DNA of 8,999 bases from CAYRZL01 sp964428795 (GCA_964428795.1 CAYRZL010000097.1:1-8999), one strand, 5' to 3'. Positions 1 to 6,414 are shown, numbered from the stretch's first letter. The notes: a model not told the origin generated them from the sequence alone. Numbers and translations: made by a program.

Positions 1-912
1 GTGACACTCATCGGTGCAACCACGGAGAATCCGTATTTTGAGGTAAATGGCGCACTGCTCTCACGTTCCATCATATTTGAACTGAAGCCTCTGGCTCCGG
101 AGGACATAAAGATACTGTTAAAACGGGCTGTTTACGATAAAACTAAAGGCATGGGTTCCTATAATGCCCGGATTGATGACGATGCCCTGGATTTTCTGGC
201 GGATGTTTCAAACGGGGATGCCCGCAGCGCCCTAAATGCCGTTGAATTGGGAATTTTGACTACGGAAAAGAGCGCAGACGGAATGATTCATATAACTCTG
301 GACGTGGCGCAGGAATGTATTCAGAAACGGGTCGTGAAGTATGATAAGAACGGTGACAGTCATTATGATAATATATCTGCTTTTATCAAAAGTATGCGGG
401 GATCAGATCCGAATGCTGCAGTTTATTATCTGGCAAAAATGCTGTATGCCGGTGAAGATGTGACTTTTATTGCAAGGCGTATTATGATCTGCGCATCGGA
501 AGATGTGGGAAATGCGGATCCGATGGCATTGACAGTGGCGGTCAGTGCGGCTCAGGCAGTGGAGCGGCTGGGAATGCCGGAGGCAAGAATCGTCCTGGCC
601 CAGGCAGCCACCTATGTGGCGAGCGCTCCGAAAAGCAACGCCGCATATCTGGCAGTGGATAAGGCATTGGGAGTTGTAAGAGAGACAAAGACAGCCCCGG
701 TTCCGGCGTATCTCTGTGACAGCCATTACAAAGGCGCGCAAAAACTGGGAAGGGGTATCGGCTACCAGTACGCCCATGATTTTCCAAATCATTATGTGGA
801 TCAGCAGTATCTTCCGGATGCCTATAAGGATATGAAATTTTACGAGCCGACAGAGAATGGATATGAAAAAGAAATCCGGGCTTATTTTGATAAAATCGGA
901 AAAGAAATTTAA
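1..912 (+). CDS. rarA: Replication-associated recombination protein A (RarA/MgsA AAA+ ATPase), 5'-truncated by the window edge
   Basis: RarA is a cytoplasmic AAA+ ATPase of the clamp-loader clade (relatives Mgs1/WRNIP1) that acts at stalled replication forks. The 303 visible residues begin inside the ATPase core, at the sensor-1 stretch LIGATTENPYFEVN (residues 3-16). Next come the arginine-finger segment LLSRS (R22) and the sensor-2 motif GDARSALN (72-79). The RarA-specific C-terminal helical and tetramerisation region follows, with recognisable blocks FIKSMRGSDPNAA (128-140), ICASEDVGNADP (163-174) and HDFPNHYVDQQYLP (259-272). Family members are about 420-450 residues, so roughly 120-150 N-terminal residues, including Walker A and B, lie upstream. 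The GTG at position 1 is therefore an internal valine codon, not the start. The gene ends in TAA. No terminator is visible in the 36 bases before the aminotransferase gene, so read-through into it is possible. The identification is secure. Confidence 0.95.
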   Translation: MTLIGATTENPYFEVNGALLSRSIIFELKPLAPEDIKILLKRAVYDKTKGMGSYNARIDDDALDFLADVSNGDARSALNAVELGILTTEKSADGMIHITLDVAQECIQKRVVKYDKNGDSHYDNISAFIKSMRGSDPNAAVYYLAKMLYAGEDVTFIARRIMICASEDVGNADPMALTVAVSAAQAVERLGMPEARIVLAQAATYVASAPKSNAAYLAVDKALGVVRETKTAPVPAYLCDSHYKGAQKLGRGIGYQYAHDFPNHYVDQQYLPDAYKDMKFYEPTENGYEKEIRAYFDKIGKEI

Positions 913-934
913 TACATAATTTTTATATATCATT

Positions 935-940
935 AGGAGG
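935..940 (+). promoter_or_regulatory. Ribosome binding site of the aminotransferase gene
   Basis: A perfect AGGAGG lies 8 bases before the ATG at 949, which fixes that start codon. Confidence 0.85.
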
Positions 941-948
941 AAATAAAA

Positions 949-2238
949 ATGCAGTCATATGAACTGATGAGTAAAGAAGAGTTACAGAAGGAAAAAGAAT
1001 CTTTAGAGCAGCAGTATAAAGAAATCTGTGATCTGGGTCTGAAGCTGGATATGTCCAGAGGAAAACCGTCGACAGAACAGCTTGATCTGTCACAGCCTAT
1101 GATGGATGTACTTCACAGCGATACTGTTCTGGAGAGCAGATTAGGCACTGACTTGAGAAACTACGGTGTTCTGGATGGTATTGATGAAGCAAAAGAGCTG
1201 ATTGCAGGCATGATAGGCACAAAACCGGAAAATGTGATCGTATATGGAAATGCCAGCCTGAACATTATGTATGATACAATTAACCGTTCTATGATTCACG
1301 GCGTGCTGGATTATACTCCGTGGTGCAAACTGGATAAAGTAAAGTTTCTTTGCCCGGTACCGGGATATGACCGTCATTTTACCATTACGGAATTTTTTGG
1401 GATTGAGATGATCAATGTGCCTCTGTATGAGGATGGCCCGGATATGGATATGGTGGAAAAGCTTGTCAGCGAGGATGCATCCATCAAAGGGATCTGGTGC
1501 GTACCGAAATATTCCAATCCGATGGGAACCTCTTACTCCGATGAGACTGTACGCCGTTTTGCCAATCTGAAACCGGCGGCTGAGGATTTCCGTATTTACT
1601 GGGATAACGCATACTGTGTACACCATTTATATGCGGATAAAAAGGATGAGATTCTGGATATCCTTTCCGAATGTGAGAAGGCAGGAAATCCGGATATGGT
1701 ATATGAATTCTGTTCGACATCAAAGGTGACTTTCTCCGGCTCCGGCATATCAGGTCTGGCAACCAGTCCGAGAAATAAGGCGGACATTTTAAAACAACTG
1801 ACAGTTCAGACGATTGGATTTGATAAGATCAACCAGCTTCGTCATGTGAAATTTTTAAAAGATCTGGATGGTGTTGCGGCTCATATGGAGAAACACGCTG
1901 AGATCATCCGCCCGAAATTCGAACTGCTCCAGAAACGTTTTGATGAGGAACTGAAAGGTCTGGGAGTCGGCTCCTGGACGACACCTCACGGCGGATACTT
2001 TATCACCTATTTTGCAAATGAAGGGTGTGCAAAGAATATTGTCGCAAAGGCAAAGGAAGCTGGCGTGGTCATGACTGGTGCAGGTGCGCCGTTCCCATAC
2101 CAGAACGATCCGAAAGATTCTGTGATCCGTATCGCTCCGACACTTCCTCCGATGGAAGAGCTGGATGAAGCATGCAGCGTATTTATCACCTGTGTAAAAC
2201 TGGCAAGTGTGGAAAAGCTGTTGGAGAAATTTGCATAA
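949..2238 (+). CDS. PLP-dependent class I aminotransferase, MocR-type aspartate aminotransferase family
   Basis: A complete 429-residue fold-type I aminotransferase. The predicted reaction is reversible transfer of an amino group from an amino acid, probably aspartate or alanine, to a 2-oxo acid in the cytoplasm. Visible family features include the N-terminal LDMSRGKPS block (33-41) and the phosphate-contacting YGNASL (99-104). Asn190 sits in KYSNPMG, and Asp219 and Tyr222 in YWDNAY; Asp219 should bind the pyridine nitrogen. The Schiff-base lysine is Lys259 in STSKVTFSGSG. Arg394 in VIRIAP is the likely substrate carboxylate ligand. The length and the YWDNAY/STSKVT pairing fit the stand-alone aminotransferase domain related to MocR regulators (Pfam Aminotran_MocR), annotated as aspartate aminotransferase in actinobacteria and clostridia. 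There is no N-terminal DNA-binding domain, so it is an enzyme and not a MocR regulator. The exact substrate cannot be read from sequence. It follows rarA by 36 bases on the same strand and has its own strong ribosome binding site. Confidence 0.9.
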   Translation: MQSYELMSKEELQKEKESLEQQYKEICDLGLKLDMSRGKPSTEQLDLSQPMMDVLHSDTVLESRLGTDLRNYGVLDGIDEAKELIAGMIGTKPENVIVYGNASLNIMYDTINRSMIHGVLDYTPWCKLDKVKFLCPVPGYDRHFTITEFFGIEMINVPLYEDGPDMDMVEKLVSEDASIKGIWCVPKYSNPMGTSYSDETVRRFANLKPAAEDFRIYWDNAYCVHHLYADKKDEILDILSECEKAGNPDMVYEFCSTSKVTFSGSGISGLATSPRNKADILKQLTVQTIGFDKINQLRHVKFLKDLDGVAAHMEKHAEIIRPKFELLQKRFDEELKGLGVGSWTTPHGGYFITYFANEGCAKNIVAKAKEAGVVMTGAGAPFPYQNDPKDSVIRIAPTLPPMEELDEACSVFITCVKLASVEKLLEKFA

Positions 2239-2253
2239 AATCTGATTAGCTTT

Positions 2254-2329
2254 CAAGAATGCTCCAGCATTCTTGCTGCGAGGCATGCATCGGCTTTGCC
2301 GATATTATTCCTTTGCATGCCTTAAGCAA
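2254..2329. repeat. Cluster of inverted repeats after the aminotransferase gene
   Basis: Three perfect inverted repeats are packed together. The first has arms CAAGAATGCT (2254-2263) and AGCATTCTTG (2266-2275). The second has arms AGGCATGCA (2281-2289) and TGCATGCCT (2314-2322). Nested inside it is a small hairpin, ATCGGC-TTT-GCCGAT (2289-2303). An outer TTGCT/AGCAA pair (2273-2277 with 2325-2329) could close the second structure. No T-tract follows the first two stems, so they are not classic terminators. The arrangement resembles a small non-coding intergenic repeat, such as a REP- or MITE-like element, or an mRNA 3' end. Neither can be established without other copies. No open reading frame here looks coding. 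Confidence 0.6.
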
Positions 2330-2332
2330 TCC

Positions 2333-2355
2333 TGCCGGAGGCCGAAGGCATTTTT
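2333..2355 (+). terminator. Weak candidate terminator for the aminotransferase transcript
   Basis: TGCCGG (2333-2338) can pair with CCG (2342-2344) and GCA (2348-2350), leaving a three-base bulge, and is followed directly by five T residues (2351-2355). The stem is short and imperfect. GGCAT (2347-2351) can alternatively pair with ATGCC (2359-2363). It is placed correctly, about 95 bases after the aminotransferase stop, but the call is tentative. Confidence 0.35.
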
Positions 2356-2399
2356 ATGATGCCAATTTTGTGAAAAGTAAACTGTATTATTTTTATGAC

Positions 2400-2427
2400 T
2401 TGTCAAATAAGAAAAACCGGTTATAAT
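2400..2427 (+). promoter_or_regulatory. Sigma-A-type promoter of the NlpC/P60 gene
   Basis: The -35 box TTGTCA (2400-2405, five of six consensus bases) and a perfect -10 box TATAAT (2422-2427) are separated by 16 bases. Transcription would begin near 2434, giving a leader of about 100 bases before the ATG at 2538. The hydrolase gene should therefore be transcribed independently of the aminotransferase gene. Confidence 0.75.
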
Positions 2428-2456
2428 AATAAACAGAATAATGGGTTGGATTGTGT

Positions 2457-2516
2457 AAAGAGTGGAAAAATCGAGTCAGCATATGGATGGGAGAATGTGC
2501 AGCGGTTACACTCTTT
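2457..2516 (+). promoter_or_regulatory. Leader with inverted repeat upstream of the NlpC/P60 gene
   Basis: Within the predicted 5' leader, AAAGAGTG (2457-2464) is exactly complementary to CACTCTTT (2509-2516), enclosing 44 bases. If transcribed, it could fold into a closed stem just upstream of the ribosome binding site. I looked for the conserved blocks of the c-di-AMP (ydaO) riboswitch, which often precedes cell-wall hydrolase genes, and for the c-di-GMP-I riboswitch; neither matched. The function is unknown and chance pairing is possible. Confidence 0.35.
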
Positions 2517-2525
2517 TGGTTTGGC

Positions 2526-2532
2526 AAAGGAG
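2526..2532 (+). promoter_or_regulatory. Ribosome binding site of the NlpC/P60 gene
   Basis: AAAGGAG ends 5 bases before the ATG at 2538. It decides the start: the frame stays open upstream to a TTG at 2451, but that extension has no ribosome binding site and would bury the signal peptide. Confidence 0.8.
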
Positions 2533-2537
2533 AAAGC

Positions 2538-3905
2538 ATGAAAAACAGAAAGAACAGGAAGCAAATAGCGGCAATTATTATATCTGTATGTCTGGCTGTG
2601 ACAGGAAGCTGTCCGGTTATGGCTTCCACATTGAATAAGGCGAAGTCGGAGAAAGAGAAAGCAGAGAAGAATCTGGATTCTGTGAATGGTCAGATTCAGG
2701 ATATTGAAAACAAGCAGAGCAGCCTGCAGACAGAGATTGACGCTCTGGACGCGGATCTGGTCACAACAATCGCAAATATCTCTATCATAGAGGATGAGAT
2801 AAAGACGAAACAGGCGGAGCTGGAACAAGCAAATGCAGATCTGGTCGTAGCGAAAGAGACTGAGGCAGAACAGTATGCTTCTATGAAGGAACGCATTAGT
2901 TATATGTACATAAACGGCGGAGAAGTATCGTTTTTTAATGCTTTATTGGGAGCTGACAGCTTTGCGGATGTGCTGAACCGGATACAGATGTTTGCGTCGG
3001 TTTACAGTTTTGACCGCAAGCTTCTGGCAGAGTATCAGGAGACGGAACAGGAGATTGAAAATCTCATCGTTGAGATTGCGGAAGAAGAAGCTGATATGCA
3101 GGAGCAGCAGAAGGAGCTGCAGAGGCAGAAGAGCTCTTTGGACAGCATGGTTGCCCAGAAGAGCGCTGAGATGGACGATTTTGATCAAATGCTGGCATCG
3201 GCGCAGTCGCTGGCAGCAGAATATAAAGCAACTATTGTGGAGCAGACACAGGTGATTGCTGATGAAGTGGCGGCACAGCAGAGAGCGGCTGCTGCGGCAC
3301 AGGCGAACAGTACGCAGAATACGAATACGTCAAACAAAACCAATCCAAGCAATACCGTTGCAAGCGGCTCATCCGGCAGCAGTCATTCCTCTGCAACGAC
3401 AAATCAGACGTCGGGAGGAAGCACCGCTTCATCCGGTTCGGGCAGTTCGGGGAGCAGTTCATCCGGCTCGAACAATTCGGGAAGCAGTTCGTCCGGCTCG
3501 AGCAGTTCGGGGAGCAGTTCATCGGGTTCGGGCAGTTCAGGAAGCAGTTCCACAGCCAGCGGTTCCGGACAGGCAGTAGCAGATTATGCATGCCAGTTTG
3601 TAGGGAACCCATATGTCTGGGGCGGTGAGAGTCTGACCGGCGGAGCGGATTGTTCCGGATTTGTGAAAGCAGTATATGCGCACTTTGGCGTGTCCCTGCC
3701 CCACTCCTCTTACAGCCTTCGGTCTGTCGGCAGGGCAGTCTCCGCATCAGAACTGCAGGCAGGCGATATCGTATGCTACGACGGACATGTCGCAATTTAT
3801 ATTGGCGGCGGCCGTATCGTACATGCAAGCAGCTCCACGACGGGAATTATCATCAGTTCCAACTATGCATACCGGACAGTGGTAGCAATCAGGAGAATCT
3901 TTTAA
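2538..3905 (+). CDS. Secreted coiled-coil NlpC/P60 (C40) peptidoglycan hydrolase
   Basis: A 455-residue exported cell-wall hydrolase, predicted to cut peptide bonds in peptidoglycan stems (typically D-Glu to diamino acid) during growth or daughter-cell separation. Residues 1-29 form a signal peptide: basic MKNRKNRK, a hydrophobic core, then a likely cleavage near VMA-S. Residues 31-250 are a Glu/Gln/Lys-rich coiled coil with a central segment MYINGGEVSFFNALLG (123-138), like the N-terminal domains of PcsB and CwlO. Residues 251-343 are a low-complexity Ala, Asn/Thr, then Ser/Gly linker. Residues 344-455 are the NlpC/P60 domain, with catalytic Cys372 in DCSGF, His417 in GHVAIYIGGG and third polar residue His429 in VHAS. 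By analogy with PcsB and CwlO, the coiled coil may hold the enzyme inactive until an FtsEX-type complex acts; that is inference. The gene has its own promoter and ends at a strong bidirectional terminator. Confidence 0.93.
   Translation: MKNRKNRKQIAAIIISVCLAVTGSCPVMASTLNKAKSEKEKAEKNLDSVNGQIQDIENKQSSLQTEIDALDADLVTTIANISIIEDEIKTKQAELEQANADLVVAKETEAEQYASMKERISYMYINGGEVSFFNALLGADSFADVLNRIQMFASVYSFDRKLLAEYQETEQEIENLIVEIAEEEADMQEQQKELQRQKSSLDSMVAQKSAEMDDFDQMLASAQSLAAEYKATIVEQTQVIADEVAAQQRAAAAAQANSTQNTNTSNKTNPSNTVASGSSGSSHSSATTNQTSGGSTASSGSGSSGSSSSGSNNSGSSSSGSSSSGSSSSGSGSSGSSSTASGSGQAVADYACQFVGNPYVWGGESLTGGADCSGFVKAVYAHFGVSLPHSSYSLRSVGRAVSASELQAGDIVCYDGHVAIYIGGGRIVHASSSTTGIIISSNYAYRTVVAIRRIF
3441..3552 (+). 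repeat. In-frame 30-base tandem repeat encoding the Ser/Gly linker
   Basis: Units of 30 bases (10 codons) start at 3441, 3471, 3501 and, incompletely, 3531. A shared core is GAGCAGTTC or AAGCAGTTC followed by a Ser-Ser-Gly-Ser block. The sequence just before 3441 looks like a decayed further copy. The units differ at several bases, so they are not freshly duplicated. They encode a flexible linker between the coiled coil and the catalytic domain. Confidence 0.8.
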
Positions 3906-3914
3906 AATTATGAT

Positions 3915-3959
3915 AAAAAATGCCTTCTCCCTCAATCTTGAGGGAGAAGGTATTTTTTT
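3915..3959. terminator. Bidirectional intrinsic terminator between convergent genes
   Basis: The perfect arms CCTTCTCCCTC (3923-3933) and GAGGGAGAAGG (3940-3950) enclose the loop AATCTT. Six A residues (3915-3920) precede the stem and seven T residues (3953-3959) follow it, so it should stop transcription from both directions. It lies just after the plus-strand NlpC/P60 stop and about 35 bases past the minus-strand cvfB stop. Confidence 0.93.
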
Positions 3960-3993
3960 GCACCGGATGCATATTGCGCAGCAATAAATAACT

Positions 3994-4842
3994 TTATGCA
4001 TCCGTGTGCGTTATTGTACGGATTCCTTTTTCTGTAAATTCAATGAGATGTTCTTTATAAAGATGACCGACGGCGCGCTTGAAAGCATTTTTGCTCATGT
4101 GCGCCTCTCTTTTAATGATCTCGGGGGAGACCTTGTCATTAAAAGGAAGGACACCGCCGTATTCTTCGATGAGCTTTAATACCTCCTCGGCATCGGTGTT
4201 CATCTGGACATAGGCTTTTTCCCGGATGGTAAGGTCAAGCTTGCCATCCTCTTTTACATTTGTGATCCGGGCTTCAATGATATCCCCGATCTTCAGTGCG
4301 GTCGTATTTTCAAAAGGCGGTATCAGGGCAGAGTATTTGTCATCTACCGCAACAAAAGTGCCGAAGTTTTTACTGAATTCATATACACGGCCCCTTACAG
4401 CGTCTCCCTTCTTATATGGGGAATCGGTAGAGAGCAGATGGTAAAGTCCCTTCATGGTGGCACAGAGACGGCTGCTCTTGTCGATGTACAGAGTGACAAG
4501 CACTTCCTCACCTTCCCTGACCTTACGAAGCTGCTCTTTATACGGAAGAAGCAGATCCTTTTCCAGTCCCCAGTCCAGAAATGCGCCGATCTTTGTGACC
4601 TGCGCGACCTTTAACAGGGCAAAACTGCCAATTGTCAGTCTGGGTTCCCGGGTCGTTGCAATCAGGCGGTCTCTGGAATCCTTGTAAAGGAATACATCCA
4701 GCCTGTCATGAAGCTTTGTCCCTTCCGGCACCTGTTTGGCAGGCAGTAATACACGTGTCTCATCCTCCTGATGCTCTGCAAGATAGATGCCAAAGCCTAC
4801 CATTTTTACTACAGTTAATGTCTGTTTTTCTCCTAATTTCAT
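3994..4842 (-). CDS. cvfB: CvfB-family S1 RNA-binding protein
   Basis: A complete 282-residue cytoplasmic protein matching the CvfB/YitL architecture: three S1-like OB folds, then a winged helix. The first S1-like unit spans about residues 1-65 (GFGIYLAE, VLLPAKQVP) and the second about 68-131 (VTKIGAFLDWGL, DLLLPYKEQ). The third, about 145-207 (GRVYEFSKNFGTFVAVDD, ALIPPFE), is the most canonical. Residues 218-279 form the C-terminal winged helix-turn-helix (HMSKNAFKRAVGHLYKE). In Staphylococcus aureus CvfB affects virulence-gene expression and its S1 domains bind RNA; in this organism the role is only likely RNA-related. The start ATG at 4842 has GGAGAG about 5 bases upstream on the minus strand. 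The gene is the last of three minus-strand genes, 25 bases after the thioesterase stop, and ends before the bidirectional terminator. Confidence 0.92.
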   Translation of the reverse strand: MKLGEKQTLTVVKMVGFGIYLAEHQEDETRVLLPAKQVPEGTKLHDRLDVFLYKDSRDRLIATTREPRLTIGSFALLKVAQVTKIGAFLDWGLEKDLLLPYKEQLRKVREGEEVLVTLYIDKSSRLCATMKGLYHLLSTDSPYKKGDAVRGRVYEFSKNFGTFVAVDDKYSALIPPFENTTALKIGDIIEARITNVKEDGKLDLTIREKAYVQMNTDAEEVLKLIEEYGGVLPFNDKVSPEIIKREAHMSKNAFKRAVGHLYKEHLIEFTEKGIRTITHTDA

Positions 4843-4867
4843 ATTGTCTCTCCGTTCTGAAAAGTTA

Positions 4868-5572
4868 TTATGCCTGAAACTCTATGATTGCATAGGGTTT
4901 TCCGGTTTCATTGTTTAGTACAACAGTGATCTTATCTTCCTCATCCGTAACGATCGGATACAGGGTATCACCATATCTGGCAGAGCTTTTATATTCCGCG
5001 CGGAGCTGTCTGGTGATAAAACCCTCCGGAAGATACTCCTGTGCGATGAGCACGTAGCGCTCATTGTTGACATGATGATTGGAATCAATGTCTGACCGAC
5101 GGACCGTGTATCCATCCCGGGCGGTACCCGCTGCAGGTACAGGAATCTTTCTTCCCGCGATATCCATATCCAAAGGGGGTTCAATGCTGTAAGCATCACT
5201 TACCGCTGTAGGGATCTTGGAAGGGCGCCCGGTGCGGATGTCAGTATAGATCCAGTTTGTGTTGGCGTAGGCGATCATTACACCGTTTTCATCCTCCAAT
5301 TTAAAATTACGGTATCCGAAGAAGCTTTTCCAGCCATATGCCCAGGTGCTGATGGTCAGCTCCTCGTTCAAAACAGGGTAACGCTTCACGATGATCTGCC
5401 AGGAAGAAAGGATCCATACATGTCCTTCCTCCATCATGTCTGTGATGCCCATTCCGATGGACTCGGAATGAAAAATACTGCAATCCTGAAAGTAAGTCAG
5501 AATGGCCGGCAGCGTAATGTGGAGATTGCTGTCCACCTCGCTGAATCGGACACGGCTTTTAAAACTGTACAT
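4868..5572 (-). CDS. Acyl-ACP thioesterase (FatA/FatB-like double hotdog)
   Basis: A 234-residue cytoplasmic enzyme predicted to hydrolyse acyl-acyl carrier protein to a free fatty acid. Two hotdog halves are visible: residues 1-115, starting RVRFSEVDSNLHITLPA with the long helix, and 150-234, starting TVRRSDIDSNHHVNNERYV. The second carries the plant-FatB-like D-x-N-x-H-x-N-N-x-x-Y motif with Asp163, Asn165 and His167. Glu193 in RAEYKSSA matches the downstream acidic residue. The cysteine found near this point in plant enzymes is absent, with Ala198 at the approximate position; it is not thought essential. The first-half WAYGWKSFFGYRNF and INWIYT-like strand (NTNWIYTD) also fit Pfam Acyl-ACP_TE. 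The start at 5572 is chosen because AGGAGG lies 6 bases upstream; the frame stays open to 5641 without a good site. An acyl-CoA substrate cannot be excluded. It sits between yigZ and cvfB. Confidence 0.9.
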   Translation of the reverse strand: MYSFKSRVRFSEVDSNLHITLPAILTYFQDCSIFHSESIGMGITDMMEEGHVWILSSWQIIVKRYPVLNEELTISTWAYGWKSFFGYRNFKLEDENGVMIAYANTNWIYTDIRTGRPSKIPTAVSDAYSIEPPLDMDIAGRKIPVPAAGTARDGYTVRRSDIDSNHHVNNERYVLIAQEYLPEGFITRQLRAEYKSSARYGDTLYPIVTDEEDKITVVLNNETGKPYAIIEFQA

Positions 5573-5578
5573 AAAAAA

Positions 5579-5584
5579 CCTCCT
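5579..5584 (-). promoter_or_regulatory. Ribosome binding site of the thioesterase gene
   Basis: A perfect AGGAGG on the minus strand, 6 bases before the ATG at 5572. It rules out the longer reading that begins at 5641. Confidence 0.85.
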
Positions 5585-5605
5585 CGTATCAAAAAATGAA
5601 AGGAA

Positions 5606-5634
5606 TATATAAGATTGGTCAGGTGAAAAATCAA
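5606..5634 (-). promoter_or_regulatory. Possible internal promoter before the thioesterase gene
   Basis: On the minus strand, TTGATT (5634-5629) and TATATA (5611-5606) are separated by exactly 17 bases, each matching four of six consensus bases. It overlaps the yigZ stop codon, and transcription would begin about 27 bases before the thioesterase ATG. In AT-rich DNA such matches arise by chance, so the call is tentative. Confidence 0.35.
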
Positions 5635-6281
5635 TCTTCAAAAATTAATACATCTTCGCCGGCGTCAGCATATTCGACAAAGTCACCTGTTTCAAATCCG
5701 GCCTTTCCGTTCGTACTTTCTGTCACCAGAGTACAGAAGCTATTAAAGCGCTCCGCAGGTACAATGATATCCATCTCCACTGTATCCGTATAGCGGGTGT
5801 CAAGAGTAGTAATGTTTTCTCTGGCGGTCAGATATTGAAGCCTGCCGATTCCATTGTAGTCGGTGTGTATCGTCAGCTTCCGGCCGGATTTCTTTTCTAT
5901 GATCATGCTGTTTGCAAGACCCTCCCGGGCGGCTTTCTGATAAGCCCGCACCAGACCTCCGGTTCCCAGCAGGGTTCCGCCGAAATAGCGGGTCACCACA
6001 ACGATGCAGTTATGAATCTCTTCTTTCACTAAAACATCCAGCATAGGACGTCCTGCCGTCCCGCTGGGTTCTCCGTCATCGCTGCAGCGCTGCAGTTCAA
6101 AATTTTTGCCTATTGTATAGGCGAAGCAGTTGTGGCGGGCATCCCAGTATTTTTTCCTCGTTTTTGCAAGAAAGTCCAGCGCTTCATCCTCTGTGGAGAT
6201 GGGATGGACGGTTGCGATAAAGCGGGATTTTTTTTCTTCAATCTCTCCCTGTCCGCCGATATGGACTGTTTTATATGACAT
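5631..6281 (-). CDS. yigZ: YigZ/IMPACT family protein
   Basis: A complete 216-residue cytoplasmic protein of the conserved YigZ (UPF0029/IMPACT) family. Residues 18-123 form the IMPACT domain, with SRFIA (19-23), ARHNCFAY (48-55), SDDGEPSGTAG (67-77) and the signature RYFGGTLLGTGGLVRAY (98-114). Residues 140-200 form the small C-terminal ferredoxin-like domain (DUF1949). Eukaryotic IMPACT regulates the Gcn2 kinase. The bacterial protein has no settled function, although nucleic-acid or elongation-factor-like binding has been proposed from its structure. The ATG at 6281 is chosen because AAAGGAG lies 8 bases upstream and the family starts here; a longer frame reaches 6497 but crosses the promoter and overlaps the PBP start. 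It is the first gene of the likely yigZ-thioesterase-cvfB operon. Confidence 0.94.
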   Translation of the reverse strand: MSYKTVHIGGQGEIEEKKSRFIATVHPISTEDEALDFLAKTRKKYWDARHNCFAYTIGKNFELQRCSDDGEPSGTAGRPMLDVLVKEEIHNCIVVVTRYFGGTLLGTGGLVRAYQKAAREGLANSMIIEKKSGRKLTIHTDYNGIGRLQYLTARENITTLDTRYTDTVEMDIIVPAERFNSFCTLVTESTNGKAGFETGDFVEYADAGEDVLIFED

Positions 6282-6352
6282 ATAAAAAGCTCCTTTGTTA
6301 CGATATTTATTGCTTTTTTCACACAAAAATGACATGATAAAAATACGTTTTC

Positions 6353-6381
6353 TTGCTATTATACCACAATAATGGTAAAAT
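6353..6381 (+). promoter_or_regulatory. Sigma-A-type promoter of the class A PBP gene
   Basis: TTGCTA (6353-6358, four of six) and TAAAAT (6376-6381, five of six) are separated by exactly 17 bases. Transcription would begin near 6388, giving a leader of about 38 bases. The -35 box shares base 6358 with the oppositely oriented yigZ -10 box. Confidence 0.65.
6358..6366 (-). promoter_or_regulatory. Extended -10 promoter of the yigZ operon
   Basis: The minus strand reads TGGTATAAT (6366 to 6358), a perfect TATAAT with the TGn extension. No good -35 box lies 16-18 bases upstream, which is usual for extended -10 promoters. Transcription would begin near 6351, about 70 bases before the yigZ ATG. 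Confidence 0.7.
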
Positions 6382-6414
6382 AGGATAATATATATATCAA
6401 AATCACCCGAAATT

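Noticed and set aside
1..3. GTG at the first base as the true rarA start
   Set aside because: The protein begins in the middle of the AAA+ core at sensor 1, so the real start and the Walker motifs must lie upstream of the window.
403..933. 176-codon minus-strand open frame opposite rarA
   Set aside because: The opposite strand carries strongly conserved RarA motifs over the same bases, and the product has Cys/His/Ile-rich shadow composition.
2451..2537. In-frame 29-codon upstream extension of the NlpC/P60 gene from a TTG codon
   Set aside because: It has no ribosome binding site, it would place a polar stretch before a clear signal peptide, and a good AAAGGAG site precedes the ATG at 2538.
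2434..2537. c-di-AMP (ydaO) or c-di-GMP-I riboswitch before the hydrolase gene
   Set aside because: The leader is short for ydaO, and the conserved blocks of either class that I can recall are absent.
2239..2537. Insertion sequence or transposase remnant in the gene-free stretch
   Set aside because: No transposase-like coding sequence and no target-site duplication is visible; only short inverted repeats are present.
3232..3828. 198-codon minus-strand open frame opposite the hydrolase linker and catalytic domain
   Set aside because: It is a shadow of the Ser/Gly repeat and the real gene: its Arg/Cys/Asn-rich composition fits no family and it lacks a ribosome binding site.
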